From Fremontodendron californicum (lineage: Eukaryota > Streptophyta > Magnoliopsida > Malvales > Malvaceae), in contig JAULJL010000001.1 of NCBI GenBank assembly GCA_030761205.1, positions 41,053,145-41,117,144 on the forward strand: DNA of 64,000 bases, written 5' to 3'. A model generated the notes under the pieces. It saw nothing but the letters and a program-made list of their open reading frames with translations. It ran no database searches and was not told where the DNA came from. Within the stretch, counting starts at the first letter, position 1. Each line of letters begins with the position of its first letter. A program made the position numbers and the translations under genes. Below are positions 48,699 to 60,316 of the stretch, piece after piece.

Positions 48699-50326
48699 AT
48701 GGAGACAGAGAATGCAGTGAATTACACGTATATGGGGAGGAGCTGTAAGGATTTGAGTATCAACGATGATTCTTCAGCTTTCAGTGATTGTAACAGCGAC
48801 AGATCCGGGGAGTTCCCAACGACGTCGTCGCAGGGTCGGCGGTTATTACTCGCCTGTGCTAATTCTGAGAACTCCGATGAATTGATACGGCAACTCGTAT
48901 CGGGTATCGATTCCTGTTCGATTGACGAGCAAAAGCAAGCGGCTTTAGAGCTTAGACTATTAGCGAAGAACAAACCGGAAAATCGAATCAAGATCGCTAA
49001 AGCCGGCGCGATTAAGCCGTTGATTTCGTTAATCTCATCCTCTGATCCTTATCTTCAAGAAAACGGCGTGACGGCGATTTTGAATCTTTCATTATGCGAT
49101 GAGAACAAAGAACTAATAGCTTCATCGGGAGCGATTAAGCCACTGGTTAGAGCTTTGAGAACGGGAACTTCAACGGCTAAAGAAAACGCGGCTTGTGCTT
49201 TGCTTCGGCTGTCTCAAATAGAAGAAAACAAGGTCGCAATCGGACGGTCAGGAGCGATTCCACTTTTAGTTACTCTTCTCGAGAACGGTGGATTTCGCGG
49301 GAAAAAGGACGCATCAACGGCTCTGTATTCATTATGCACGATTAGAGAGAACAAGATCAAGGCCGTTGAAGCGGGGATCATGAAACCACTAGTGGAATTA
49401 ATGGCAGACTTCGGGTCGAACATGGTTGACAAGTCCGCTTTCGTTTTGAGCGTGTTGGTATCAGTACCGGAAGCCAAAACGGCATTAGTTGATGAAGGAG
49501 GGATTCCCGTTTTGGTGGAAATCATTGAAGTTGGATCGCAAAGGCAAAAGGAAATCGTCGTAGCGATCTTGTTACAGATATGCGAGGATAGTGTGGTGTA
49601 CCGTACTATGGTGGCCCGCGAAGGAGCGATTCCTCCCTTAGTCGCTTTGTCTCAGTCAGGCACCAATCGCGCTAAGCCAAAGGTAAGTTACTCGTAACGG
49701 TAGTTTTAAGTTTAGCTGAGAGAGTAAATTCCGGTCGGTGAGTCAACGTTGGCGGACGTGGCATGGCTATTTTGAAAAATGTCGCCAGTTTTTCTGGTTG
49801 TTTTTAGAAAGTATATTAATTATAATTATTATAGCGTAATAATTAATTAATTAATTATAATTCTAAATTATATAGGATTTATCAAATTATTACGTAGAAT
49901 TTGTTTTTAAATAATGAATTTTTACATAATTTGTATTGTGCAAGAACAGGAGAAGCGTACAGTGATTTGCCACGTCAGTTAACAATTTCTCCCTTCCATT
50001 TTGGTTAATGAATAAAAATCATAAAGAAACGAACAAAATGACTCTGTCCTCGAACGCGCTAATTCGCAAATTAGGCTAAAACTGTCTTTTCAATTTTATT
50101 TTATTTTATTTAATTTTTCAGTCAGTTTGGTTGATTTGATATTTGTTTGTTGAAATTTCTTTTTCTTTTTTTATATGAGGGGCACTGTTTTGTATTATTG
50201 TGTTGAATGGGTGGAGTGATTTCGTTGTCGTTTTGTTTGTCATTATTTGGACAGGCTGAGACACTGGTAGAGCTTCTTCGACAACCAAGATCCGGCAAAG
50301 CCGCTGCCAGGCCCTCAGATGTGTGA
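48699..50326 (+). CDS. ARM-repeat protein (U-box 4-like family without U-box), 351 aa, two exons
   Basis: Exon 1 is 48699-49682 and exon 2 is 50255-50326, joined by a GT-AG intron. Together they give 328 + 23 residues. After a Ser/Asp-rich N-terminus come armadillo repeats from about residue 80 onward, each with an A-G-A-I-x-P-L-(V/I)-x-L signature (AGAIKPLISLI, SGAIKPLVRAL, SGAIPLLVTLL, AGIMKPLVELM, EGGIPVLVEII, EGAIPPLVALS). No U-box is present, so it is not a ubiquitin ligase by itself. It resembles Arabidopsis At3g01400/At5g58680, about 355 aa by memory. The exon 2 stop (GTGTGA at 50321-50326) overlaps a donor-like GTGAGTAT, so a further exon cannot be fully excluded. The start is the ATG before ETENAVNY. 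Confidence 0.9.
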
Positions 50327-53300
50327 GTATAAAACTTCCTTACACCACATGGCGATTGTAATTAAAAAAACAACCCCCCAAAACAAAAAACTGAAATAGA
50401 TTTTACGAGAAAGAAAATGTGAAAAAAAAAAATGTAAATATCTTATGTAAAATCGATCTTGTGATGAAAGTTATGTGAGACTTTGAGCTGCTTGATTTCC
50501 GGTTTTTGGTTTGCCTTTTTGGCATATTTTACAAAGAAAGTATATATGTATATATTGTTTCTCGACAGTTCTTCAACTGCTGTTTAGTGTGTTACATCTT
50601 TTATGTGATTTCTCATTTTTTTTATAAAATATTTGTGTTTGATTATGAGTATACATATAATCTTTCAAATATGTAAAAAAAATTATAAAAAATTTAAATA
50701 TATTTATTTTGAACATTATTTAAGTTCAAACATAATAATAAATCATATATATTATATACTCGTCTTTGTTCTTTTTATATTATGTTTAAGAAATGATTAA
50801 AGTGGAATAAACGAATGTGGTCTGTGGTCTGGAAGTGTGGCTGCTTTGTTTTAGTGGTTCTTTTGGCTTTGTTTGGTAATGAATAGTTTAATTGATTTAA
50901 TTAAGTACATTTTTTTATATATATTTAATTTAATGTAAAGAAATTCCACGAGGAACTCGTGCATCAGGACGAAAGAAAGAGGGTAGCCACTTTCATAATT
51001 GCCGTTGATTTTCTTTGAATTAAACAATCTAACCATCTTATTATCTGCCACGTGTTATAATATCACCATCACTGGCTTGGCCCAGCAGCTTTTTGACGGC
51101 CTAATGGTTAGTTTTATCAAATTTTCTATGCCAATTGGTTCTAAGGTGGGGTGGGGAGCTAATTGAAAAGAATATATATGTTAATTGATACGACGAAACC
51201 TAATATCTTGCTGCTCCTTCATTTATTTTATCCGACACTAAATCAATTTCCACATGGTGTACTTAAGCTCGAATAATAAATAAAATAAAAGATTCAGTTA
51301 ATTAATATTTATAAATACTTATTAAAAATTATTATTTTAATTTTTTTTACATTTAATATTTTTTTTTATTATTATTTAAAAAAAAACATTAATTACATTT
51401 TTTTAGATATCATCTTAATTTATTTCACTAAATATCTATTAACATTTCTTTAAAATAAAATACACCTACTTAATTAAGCAAGTCCATTGGTGGATCATAT
51501 TCATTTTCCCACGCAAGACCCAAATTTTCTTTCTTTCTATTGATGTTGACATCATAACCGTTAGTGGAGTAAAAAAAAAAAAAAGATAAGAGGAAGGTTG
51601 AAGGTGACTTCAAGGATAAGTTTAATTAGATAATAATATATAATCATCCCTCTTTTTTTTTGGTACGTATAACATCCCTCTTAAGAAATCTACTTGCTGT
51701 TTTAAATATTAGTAGATGGGGATGGAGTGAGGAGAGTTAGTCTTGCCAATTTTACACTAATTTCTCATTAATTTCCTTCTTTTTCTTTTGCAATAACATT
51801 ATAGAAAGCTACAAAAATTGTGCTCAAAAACAGGCTAGACTATAGACTCTTTTGTAGTAGTGGTGGGTGGTTGGTTAGTACGTTGAATCGAATACTTTGA
51901 AGAGAGAATAGAGACCAAGGTCGAGCTGAGTGACGCATGGCTCGTAACTCATTCACAATCCGCGCCAAGCAAAGTCAAAAACCTCCTCAAAAGTGGGCAA
52001 CGGACCAAGTTTTGCTCATGCAAAAATGTTCGATCCTTGCACGTAGTAGCTAGGCTTTCGCACGGTATCTTGGTTACAAGGCAAAAATCCATTAGCAACC
52101 CAACACAAAGCCTCCGAACTTGACCAACCAACCCACTCGCAAAATTTGTGTCATTGCCACTAAGAATTGGTCTCATATATCACCACATTGTTAAAGTACT
52201 TCCAACTGATTTTTATTTCCTCCCATAAGTTTTTACCCTAAACGAATAGTAGAATTCAAGATTCGAGTTAAAAATGGATTATCAATAAAACTCGAATTTA
52301 AAATCACTTATTATCAACACAAATGATTTATTATTGAATTAATACTTTTTTTTTTATTTTATATACTTCCAATTGCCATTATGCATATTCCTTTTCATTA
52401 AGCCAGCTCTGATTATAAGCAATTCAAGTTGGCTGAAGTCCCTAGCTAGCTAGCAGGGAAAAATGCGATTGAATTAATTGACTTTAGAACCGAAACCAAA
52501 GATTTTGTTCTGACTATTCTAGCCACCCAACCTCGACTTACCAACTTTCAACTCTTTAATGACTCGGTCCCGGAAGAATGATTGAACATGCTCCAAAGTC
52601 CAACTTGATGCTGCTTAATGGTTCAATTTATTCCGGGATGTTTCCCATGTGGCCTTAAAAGAACATAACTATCTTTCTTTCTTTTTTCAGAAAGAAAATA
52701 AAAATAAAAATTACATATGGTAAGATGCATTTATTTTGGGGTCCAAGGTCAAGTTAAGCTTTGTTGTTCCCTCAATCTGACCCTACTAAATTATTAGTTT
52801 GGGTACGAGGCTCTGCACTTAGACCTTTCTTATCTGATGAAAATAGGTACATCTGGTTCGGGGGGCCACTTCCCATCACTCTAATCCTTATATATAATAT
52901 ATATAAATATATATCAGTTTGGAAGGTTTTTAATCACGAAATTTTAAATAGAATAATCAAAAGGGATTATCCATGTTAGTTGAAAATAGTGATTAGATAA
53001 GCATGTTCTTAAATATCAACAACCTTTTTATTTGCCCACTTTGATACAACATTAGAGAATGACTGACAGTTTTGTAGAAGTCTCGATAGCATTTATATAT
53101 GCTTTTACTTTTACTTTTACTTTTGCAATTTGCATCTGTTTTTAATTGCCATGTTTGAATCAACAATCATCAATCAACCAACCAACCATATGACTGTAAT
53201 ATAATATCCCAAACACAAATCTATTAGTAACTATATATGTTTCATACATGTTAAAGAATCTCAGGTTCAAATCAGTTTTTTTTCTTTCAACTTCTAACTA

Positions 53301-55484
53301 TTAAAGACAAGTTTGATGGAAAATTGACCACACCAATCTGATCTTTGGACTCAGAATTTTGGTGCTACCACGGCCCATGAGGCCAGGACATATTTATATC
53401 ATTTAAACAAATGACAAAACCCATGATTATAAATCTCAGGCCCTAGGCCCCTGAACGCCCAAACCTTTCGTCTCTATGTAGATGCAAGGCTTGGGCAATC
53501 TTTCTCAACATGCTGGTATGCTTTTGCTGAAGGTAACAGAGAAAGGCTTTCCAATATTCCTTGATAAAGGAGATAAGGTTACAATGCAAGTTCAAGTTAT
53601 GAATGAACTTCATTGAAAACAATATTTGTAAACTTGGATGATGATATGGTTTTATTCAAGATAATAATGAGGTAAATATATAAGTTTCAAAGTTGCATAC
53701 AAATTTGAAGAGTGAAAGGGATACCTTCAAGTTTCAAGCTAATTGATGTAGATTTTATGTTCAACAAATTCCATGGTTAAAGCTCAACTCGTTGAAAATG
53801 TGAAAGACTAATCACTATAGCTTACTATTGCGTTCTTTGACAGTATTAATTTGTTGCGCATTGACATTAAGCTCTCGAAGTAAGTTTTTTCAACTGTTGG
53901 TTCATGTAGTACCAAAGAAATTAAGATCTTTGAAATTTAATTCCCTGAGTTTCTATTTTTCATATGTAGCTTTTCTTTAATTAATTTATAGTATAGGCCA
54001 GGTTGAGTCATGAATGGGATGGAGACTTGGGTGAAAACTGAAAATCATAAGTTCAAATATAGTTATATTCTTCATCATACTACATAAAAAAAATCAAGAG
54101 AATATCAATTCTCTTGATGGAAATTGAATCTTTATTATCATCTTTAGGCTTTAGCAATGGCTAAAGAACCTATGACAGTAGTTATTCCAAAAATTACTCT
54201 TGGATTGGTCTTTTATCTTGACGCATTGATATTCTGAATTCTGATATTCGGATTCTGCTTCTTTGATACCGAAACTTGCACAACTTTTTTATGGATAAAA
54301 GGCGTGAGAAGCAATCATTAAAGCTAGTTGAAGAAAGAGAAGATAATTGCCATTTTCTTTTGTCTATCCACTTGTTTTCTTTTCACTCTCTCTTATATTT
54401 TGCTATATTTTTTTTTAATTTTGTTCAAAAAGAGGAACATAATTAAGCTTTTAACTTTATGATTCCTCTCTTCTACCAATTTTGTTTTTTTATTTGTTTA
54501 ATTCACTTTTAGATTCTCGTTCTTAAATATCCTAAGCATTAAAATATCAAGTTCAAGTTGTTCGTTTAAACATCAAAATGGAAAATTATTGAGTATTATA
54601 ATCAAGGTTTTTTTTAACGGGTGTCCTTAGGACATTTTTTAAAGTTAATTAATATATTATTTATAATAATAACATTGTATTAAATGTAAAAGTTTGAAAA
54701 CTTTATTTATCATTTTCAATTCATTGATTGAAGATATTATTATATTTAATAATTTTAAAAAATGTTCTTTAAGACATTGATCAACAAAATTCTTATAACA
54801 AAGTATTGCATATAATTTTTTTTGTTGCATGTCCTAGTAACCAAAATAAAGGGAGCAAAATCTAAGCAACAAATTCCTAAGGCAAGTGAAATGGCAAAAT
54901 GGGAAATGCAAATGGTTCACCCACATACATCTATTTCAATTTTTCTTTTCTTATTATTCATTAAGCTTTTCTGAGCGTCTCTTTTATACCAAAGGCAGAA
55001 AGTGCAAACATAAGGGCCGGCTAGGAAATCTTAAAGATCATTGCTGGGGACGGAGAAAGCCCATCAAATTTTGACGGGCCATGTACAGTTTTGGATTGAC
55101 CAACCAAAATTAAAAAAATCTTGCAAAATTGGCGAAATTGGAGTGTACCCAAAAGGTACCAACGCTATAAACGTTTTCATTTCTTCTTCACTCAAAATAG
55201 TGAAATGTGAAAAGAAAAAAAAAAATACTAATAAAGTAAAAACAAAATAAGAAAAGAAACAAACAAAGAAGAGAAAGCCAAAAACATTACGTCATCACGT
55301 GACTATCACGTGGGTATTCTTATCCTTTGGAAAACAGATTCATCATTTATTTATTTATATATAATAATCCTAATGAATCCAAGGACCCTAATGTCCACAA
55401 ATTATTCATCAGGTGTCGACATCCCCTTTACTTATTACATTTCTCTCTGGACCCCACCCCTACTAAAGACCTAGAAGTTAAAAC
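50327..55484. other. long intergenic stretch between the ARM gene and D14
   Basis: Mostly AT-rich DNA with no gene that I can support. A slightly GC-richer block at about 51900-52180 gives a 75-residue minus-strand frame with no recognisable domain. 50327-50560 is probably the ARM gene 3' UTR. 55210-55484 is probably the D14 3' flank. Confidence 0.5.
55296..55312. promoter_or_regulatory. paired G-boxes downstream of D14
   Basis: CACGTG occurs at 55296-55301 and 55307-55312, preceded by TTACGTCA. This tight pair is palindromic, so it has no orientation. It lies about 170 bp past the D14 stop codon, with no gene I can see starting nearby. Confidence 0.4.
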
Positions 55485-56380
55485 TCACCGTGAAAGGGCT
55501 CGCCTGAGCACTTGAGCCAGCAACGCCGGTGCGCTCAAATGCGGTAAATGGCCTTCCGTCTTCAAAATCTCGATCGTGGTTCGTCCCCCTAGATGGGTCC
55601 TTAAATACTCTGCGACTGAAGCTGGAACCGAGACATCCTTGACCGTCTGGACTACGCAACAGGGTACTCTCACCATGCCAAGTACCCCTCTCAGATCACT
55701 GTTGAATACGGTCCTGGAAACGAATAATGTTATGTCTGGCCTCATGTTGAAAAGGGTTCGGCTGAACTCTCGAACCGCTGTCGGCACATCAGCACCCACG
55801 GCTAGTGGGGCAAACCCGTTGACCCAAGCTTCATAATTCGCTTCCATTGCTGAAAAAACCTTCTCAATCTCACCTTGCTCGAACCCTCCGTGGTAATCTT
55901 TGTCATTAAGAAACCTGAAAAACCATAAATTTCATTTCCACTTAACTTTATTTCATCAGTAAAGCAAACTTATATAACAATAAAAGAAGACCGATCTTCT
56001 TCTTTTTACCTGGGAGAAGCGCCGATGAGGATGAGTTTGGAGAAGAGTTCAGGGCGGCGGATGGAAGCTAAGATACCAATCATGGCGGAGACGGAGTGAC
56101 CAACGTAAGCGCAACGTTCAACGCCGAGAGCATCAAGAATATTAAGCAAGTCATCAACGTAGGCATCAAGAGTGGTGTACCTGCTAAAATCGAAGTAATC
56201 AGGATTGACACTGCCAGCACAAACGAGGTCATATAGAACTATACGATAATAAGGTGTGAAAAGTGGGACAATGCGTTGCCAGGCCGATTGGTCCGTCCCA
56301 AACCCATGAGCAAGCACCAGGATTTTTTCGCCGGACCCAATTACTCGGACGTTCAAAGCTTCTAAAAGGATGTTTCCCAT
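55485..56380 (-). CDS. D14: strigolactone receptor D14 (alpha/beta hydrolase), 266 aa, two exons
   Basis: Exon 1 is 56380-56010 and exon 2 is 55914-55485, joined by a GT-AG intron. The total is 801 nt, and 266 aa against 267 in Arabidopsis D14 by memory. The alpha/beta hydrolase fold is complete. The catalytic triad is visible as Ser96 in GHSVS, Asp217 in VKDVSVP and His246 in EGHLPHLS. Diagnostic D14 blocks are HGFGTDQSAWQ, LYDLVCAGSVNP and IRRPELFSKLILIGASPRF. The protein hydrolyses strigolactones and keeps the product bound. It then recruits the F-box protein MAX2 and SMXL/D53 repressors for degradation, which restrains shoot branching. D14 is separated from KAI2 by these motifs, and I see no missing key residue. 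Confidence 0.97.
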
Positions 56381-58920
56381 AAGGTTTTGTTTTGGAGAAT
56401 ACTATGATTATGAGACAGAGGAACTGTTTAAGAGTTATACTAGAAATGTGTTTGGTTGGGGTAGGTTTGTTTTTACAGGTTAGCAGATTTGGATGACATT
56501 TATATTGGTTTTGCAAGAAGGATCTTTCGTTCTTTACTAACTAAAACGGTTCTTAATTGGTGGCAGGTTAATGACTTTGATAGTGATGGCATGCAATCTA
56601 ACTCCAATATTTTGTTGGGTGAAGAAGGTCATAATCAAAACGGGTTAAAAAAATGGGATGATTTTGTTGAACTGGAAAGTTCTTTTGAACTGTCATTGAC
56701 GTGTATGCTATGGGTGGCTGATAGACCAGCGGGCACTTCTCAGTTGCTTCTGTCAAATTTCTTTTTCCATTTCTTGAATCATGTATCTATCTCTTGACTT
56801 TTGCTGATATTTCCTGTTCTAGGCTAGGTGACTTAGGAAGTAGTTTAGAAGAGTCAAAGGGCTCCCTTCAATCAATTTATTTTAACTGTTGGTGTGAAAC
56901 ATTTGGAGAGAATAAGTAGTTGAAATTCGTGAATACTGATGCAAAATCCAACCACCTCAAATGAAATTAAAGAGTGAATCTTGCATTCAAGCTTCCAGAT
57001 TTATGAAACTGTTGTTGGTTGGTTTCTTTCTGCACCCGCACCACCAGAACCATTCATTTCATCCCAAACTTTGAACTGTACCAACAAACAGTTCAGTGGG
57101 ACATTTTTTGAACCAATTGTAGCAGGACTCTGCCAGAACTTATCGGCATTCACTAGTGAGGAGTTTAGAGCTAAACGTTCAAGAATTGTTTTTGCATAGC
57201 AAATAACGTTTAGTTTTCTTTCCCAAAAAAAAGGGCCACTAACATTATCTCCCACATGCCTATAAATTCAACCAAAAATGAAGTATTTTTTGGAAAGTTT
57301 TTAATGTCTAGCTGTTTTCAGGCCTCCAGAATATAATTATAGAAGTGACAAACCTGATAGAGATTGTACGTCAAACTCAATCCCCTAGATAAGGAAAAAG
57401 AATCATTAGATTAATATTCCAGAGTCATGTAAAAAATGGATTTTACCATATTGTCATCAGCTGATCAAATCATGGGTAGGAAACAATAGTAGCTATGAAC
57501 AACGATAACAATTTCATAAAAAGACTGGAATTTGCCTCTCTTCATCTTCAGTACATGGCCAAATGCCAAATGACTTAAATTTGATTCGTCTCTTTTTATC
57601 TTCAGTAGTAATGTTAATGAGTACGTACTTTCAAGTTCCAATTTAGATATGCTATGTTTCTCACCATTAATCAACTATGTTTTGCAATTTTGATGCTACT
57701 TTCAACCTTCCTGTAGTTGCAGGCTGGCGTTATTGGTGATGATAACAGATTGACAATTGAAGCTGGAGGTTTAGAGATATTTATGATATGTTTCTTTCAC
57801 CTTTAAATCTATCTGTGTTTTGTAATTGTTATGAAGCTAATGGCTGCATACTTCAGTTGCATGATGATGTTATTGATGATAATCATAAGAAATGACAATT
57901 GAAGCCACAAAAGGAAGACATATGGTAAATGAGAAGGGCCCCCCTGTAGGGTCACATTGGAATCTGATTCAATTTGGGGTAGCCTTCATACTGCATGGAG
58001 CAATATGGTCCATCTTTTTCTTGTTGCCCCCTCCAACTCATTGGCCACAGAATTGACAACCCCTACTGTTTTCTCTGCATCTCTTCAAAAAATCTGCTCC
58101 TCTTTTAACAAAGATTGGCCTTCCCAAGCATAAGAAGCTGCTTTTTCTTTTCTCTTTCCACAATATATATCTACTAAGTCTAAAACTTGCTTTAGTCATT
58201 AACTTGTTCATCTTTACAAACCGCGCGACCAAATTACCAATACTTGCTTCGACGAAAAAGGAAAAAAAGAAGAAGAAAGATCTGGGCATCATTGCAAGCA
58301 AGCACTGAAGCACTCGATTGCTATAAGAATATCATCAATAATTCAATGAACAATTTATACGTACATTCTCACATCTAACTTGTCGCTTCTATACACATCT
58401 TCCTCATTTTTTTATGGCAAACTCTAACTAGCTAGCTCGTTAATTAATATATGATCTTAAAATAAGGACCAGAATTAATAGAGGACATTATACAGTGAAT
58501 TCTTGCCTATTTTTTGCTTTTCACAACATGGTTTGTATTGGTGTTATGATATGAATGATATAAGCATGCAAATTAATGCAATGGGGTTGTTGATTGTAAT
58601 TGACAGGACTAAGCATTGCCCTCAGTTCACATTATCTTGTTTTCCTATAGTTTGGTGGAAATTTAATGACAGAACCTAAGGATTGGGACCAGGGAAATGA
58701 GGAAATGAGCAGACAAGTTAAACATCAAAACAGCGTGAACCCAGCCTTGTTTGTCATCTTAGGTAGGCGAAGCTAAGCCTAGTAGGCTCCCAATTTCCAT
58801 CAAAGAAATTAAAAGCATGTGAGGACATAAAGTTAGAAAGTTTTCAGATAAGTTATGGAGTTTGGGGCCCTCTTTCTATGCCCAAAACTAGCGTATTGTG
58901 AAAAAAAAAAAAACGATAAA
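56381..58920. other. upstream of D14 and gene-poor spacer
   Basis: The first several hundred bp are the probable D14 promoter and 5' leader. The frames at 56489-56797 (plus) and 57001-57255 (minus) have a less AT-rich composition but no recognised domain or start context, so I leave them unannotated. They may be fragments of old genes. Confidence 0.45.
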
Positions 58921-59477
58921 TATGAAAAACATGCCCTCCAAAAGAAGTATTTGTTAAATGGTATAATGAATAAAAATTATTTGAAAAAAAAGAATAATTA
59001 GAAATTGTTATAAAAGATATTGTAAAGATAAAATTATCCTTAATAAAAAAAACCTTCTCTTCCCTTTTTTTTTATTTTTTTAATTTACTTTTTAATTAAA
59101 AAATAAAAATTTTGAAAATAAATTTTTTTTAATTTTAAAAAATAAATTTTTAAATTTTTTATTTACTTTTTTTAATTAAAAATTTTTAAAAAATAAAAAT
59201 AATATGCCTAAAATTATTTTTTTTTTAAATTTTTTTAAATTTAAAAAAATATATATATTTAAATATTTTATTTTTTAAATTTATTTTCAATTAAAATTTT
59301 TAAAAAATAATATTTTCTTAACGAAAGAGAAAGAAAAAGTAAGTTTTTTCATTAAGGGTAATTTTATCTTTACAATATCTTTCATAATAATTTTTAATTA
59401 TTTATTTTTTTTTTCAAATAACTTTTATTTATTAGACAATTCAACAATAACTTTTTATGGAGGTCATGTTTTTCATA
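58921..59477. mobile_element. long-inverted-repeat element (MITE-like), class unclear
   Basis: The arms begin TATGAAAAACATGCCCTCC at 58921 and, inverted, TATGAAAAACATGACCTCC at 59477. They stay complementary for about 130 bp each, through GATATTGTAAAGATAAAATT near 59019-59038 and its inverted copy near 59361-59380. The centre is A/T-rich. The transcript would form a long hairpin. Target duplication is unclear in the A-rich flanks. Confidence 0.8.
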
Positions 59478-60020
59478 TAAAACCAAAAAAAAAAAAAAAA
59501 AAAAGAGATTGAGAGAAAGTGAAAGAGGATGTGTACGTTTTTTGGGTATGGCCTGGGTTTCTTTCGTACAATCTTGTGGAGGGTAAGTTTCCTTGGGGTC
59601 TTTTATTGGTTTCATGAGTCACAACTCACAAGGGGGTGAGGGCTTATCTTATCTACGCTTTTGATTCTTCTTTTATTTTCTCTGCTTTACTTTGTAGTCT
59701 AGCTTCATCTACCCATATTCGATCTTGTCTAGGTAAAGAATGGGATAAGATTGTGGAGGAATTAAAGAAAAGTTTCTTTTTTTTTGTTGTTGAATGACAG
59801 ATGGGCAAATAATATGCATATTTAGGTAAGCATTTTTCATGCAACCTTAAAAAGTCAACAAAACCCAAAGTTCTGGTGCTAATAAATTGAGCTTTTAACA
59901 GAATAAAAGGAAATTTGAAGTTTAACTGATTAATATTATGCTAATATGTAGACTCCAGGTGCATGTAACCTCATCATCCAAGACTTGAAAAAGCTTTATG
60001 CTTAATAGGAAAAACAGATA
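59478..60020. other. AT-rich spacer
   Basis: A poly-A run lies near 59487-59504. The rest is intergenic DNA with no supported feature. Confidence 0.4.
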
Positions 60021-60028
60021 GTTAAAAG

Positions 60029-60308
60029 TAAACTGCTTATAGATAGGGTCGGAGCTTGAATTTTTTTTTTTATTCAAGCCCGTTTCGAATTAGATTGGGG
60101 TCGGGCCGTAAGCCCTTTTTATTGTTAATAATTATTAAAAATTAAAAAATTATTTTTATATTTTTTATAATTAAATTTAAATTTAAATTTAAATTATTTT
60201 TTATTTAATGAACAGTAATTTGAATCTGACCGAATCAGTCTTAATTACAAAAGTTCTTATTGAAGCACGGTCTAATTCGAACCGAACTTGTCCCCTTGAG
60301 TAGGTCTA
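60029..60308. mobile_element. hAT-like MITE
   Basis: A perfect 8-bp target duplication, GTTAAAAG, lies at 60021-60028 and 60309-60316. The ends are TAAACTGCTTATAG and, inverted, TAGACCTACTCAAG, a degraded pair. Internal inverted stretches (TTCGAATTAGA) occur near both ends. The right end is like that of the element at 35395-35626. There is no ORF. Confidence 0.75.
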
Positions 60309-60316
60309 GTTAAAAG

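Noticed and set aside
51949..52176. 75-codon minus-strand frame in a GC-richer patch
   Set aside because: No domain or homologue recognised, and it is isolated in AT-rich spacer.
56489..56797. 102-codon plus-strand frame upstream of D14
   Set aside because: It has no recognisable domain and lies in the D14 promoter and 5' leader. It might be an old fragment, but evidence is lacking.
57001..57255. 84-codon minus-strand frame with fairly normal composition
   Set aside because: No family resemblance, no splice partner and no supporting upstream start. Kept only as a possible relic.
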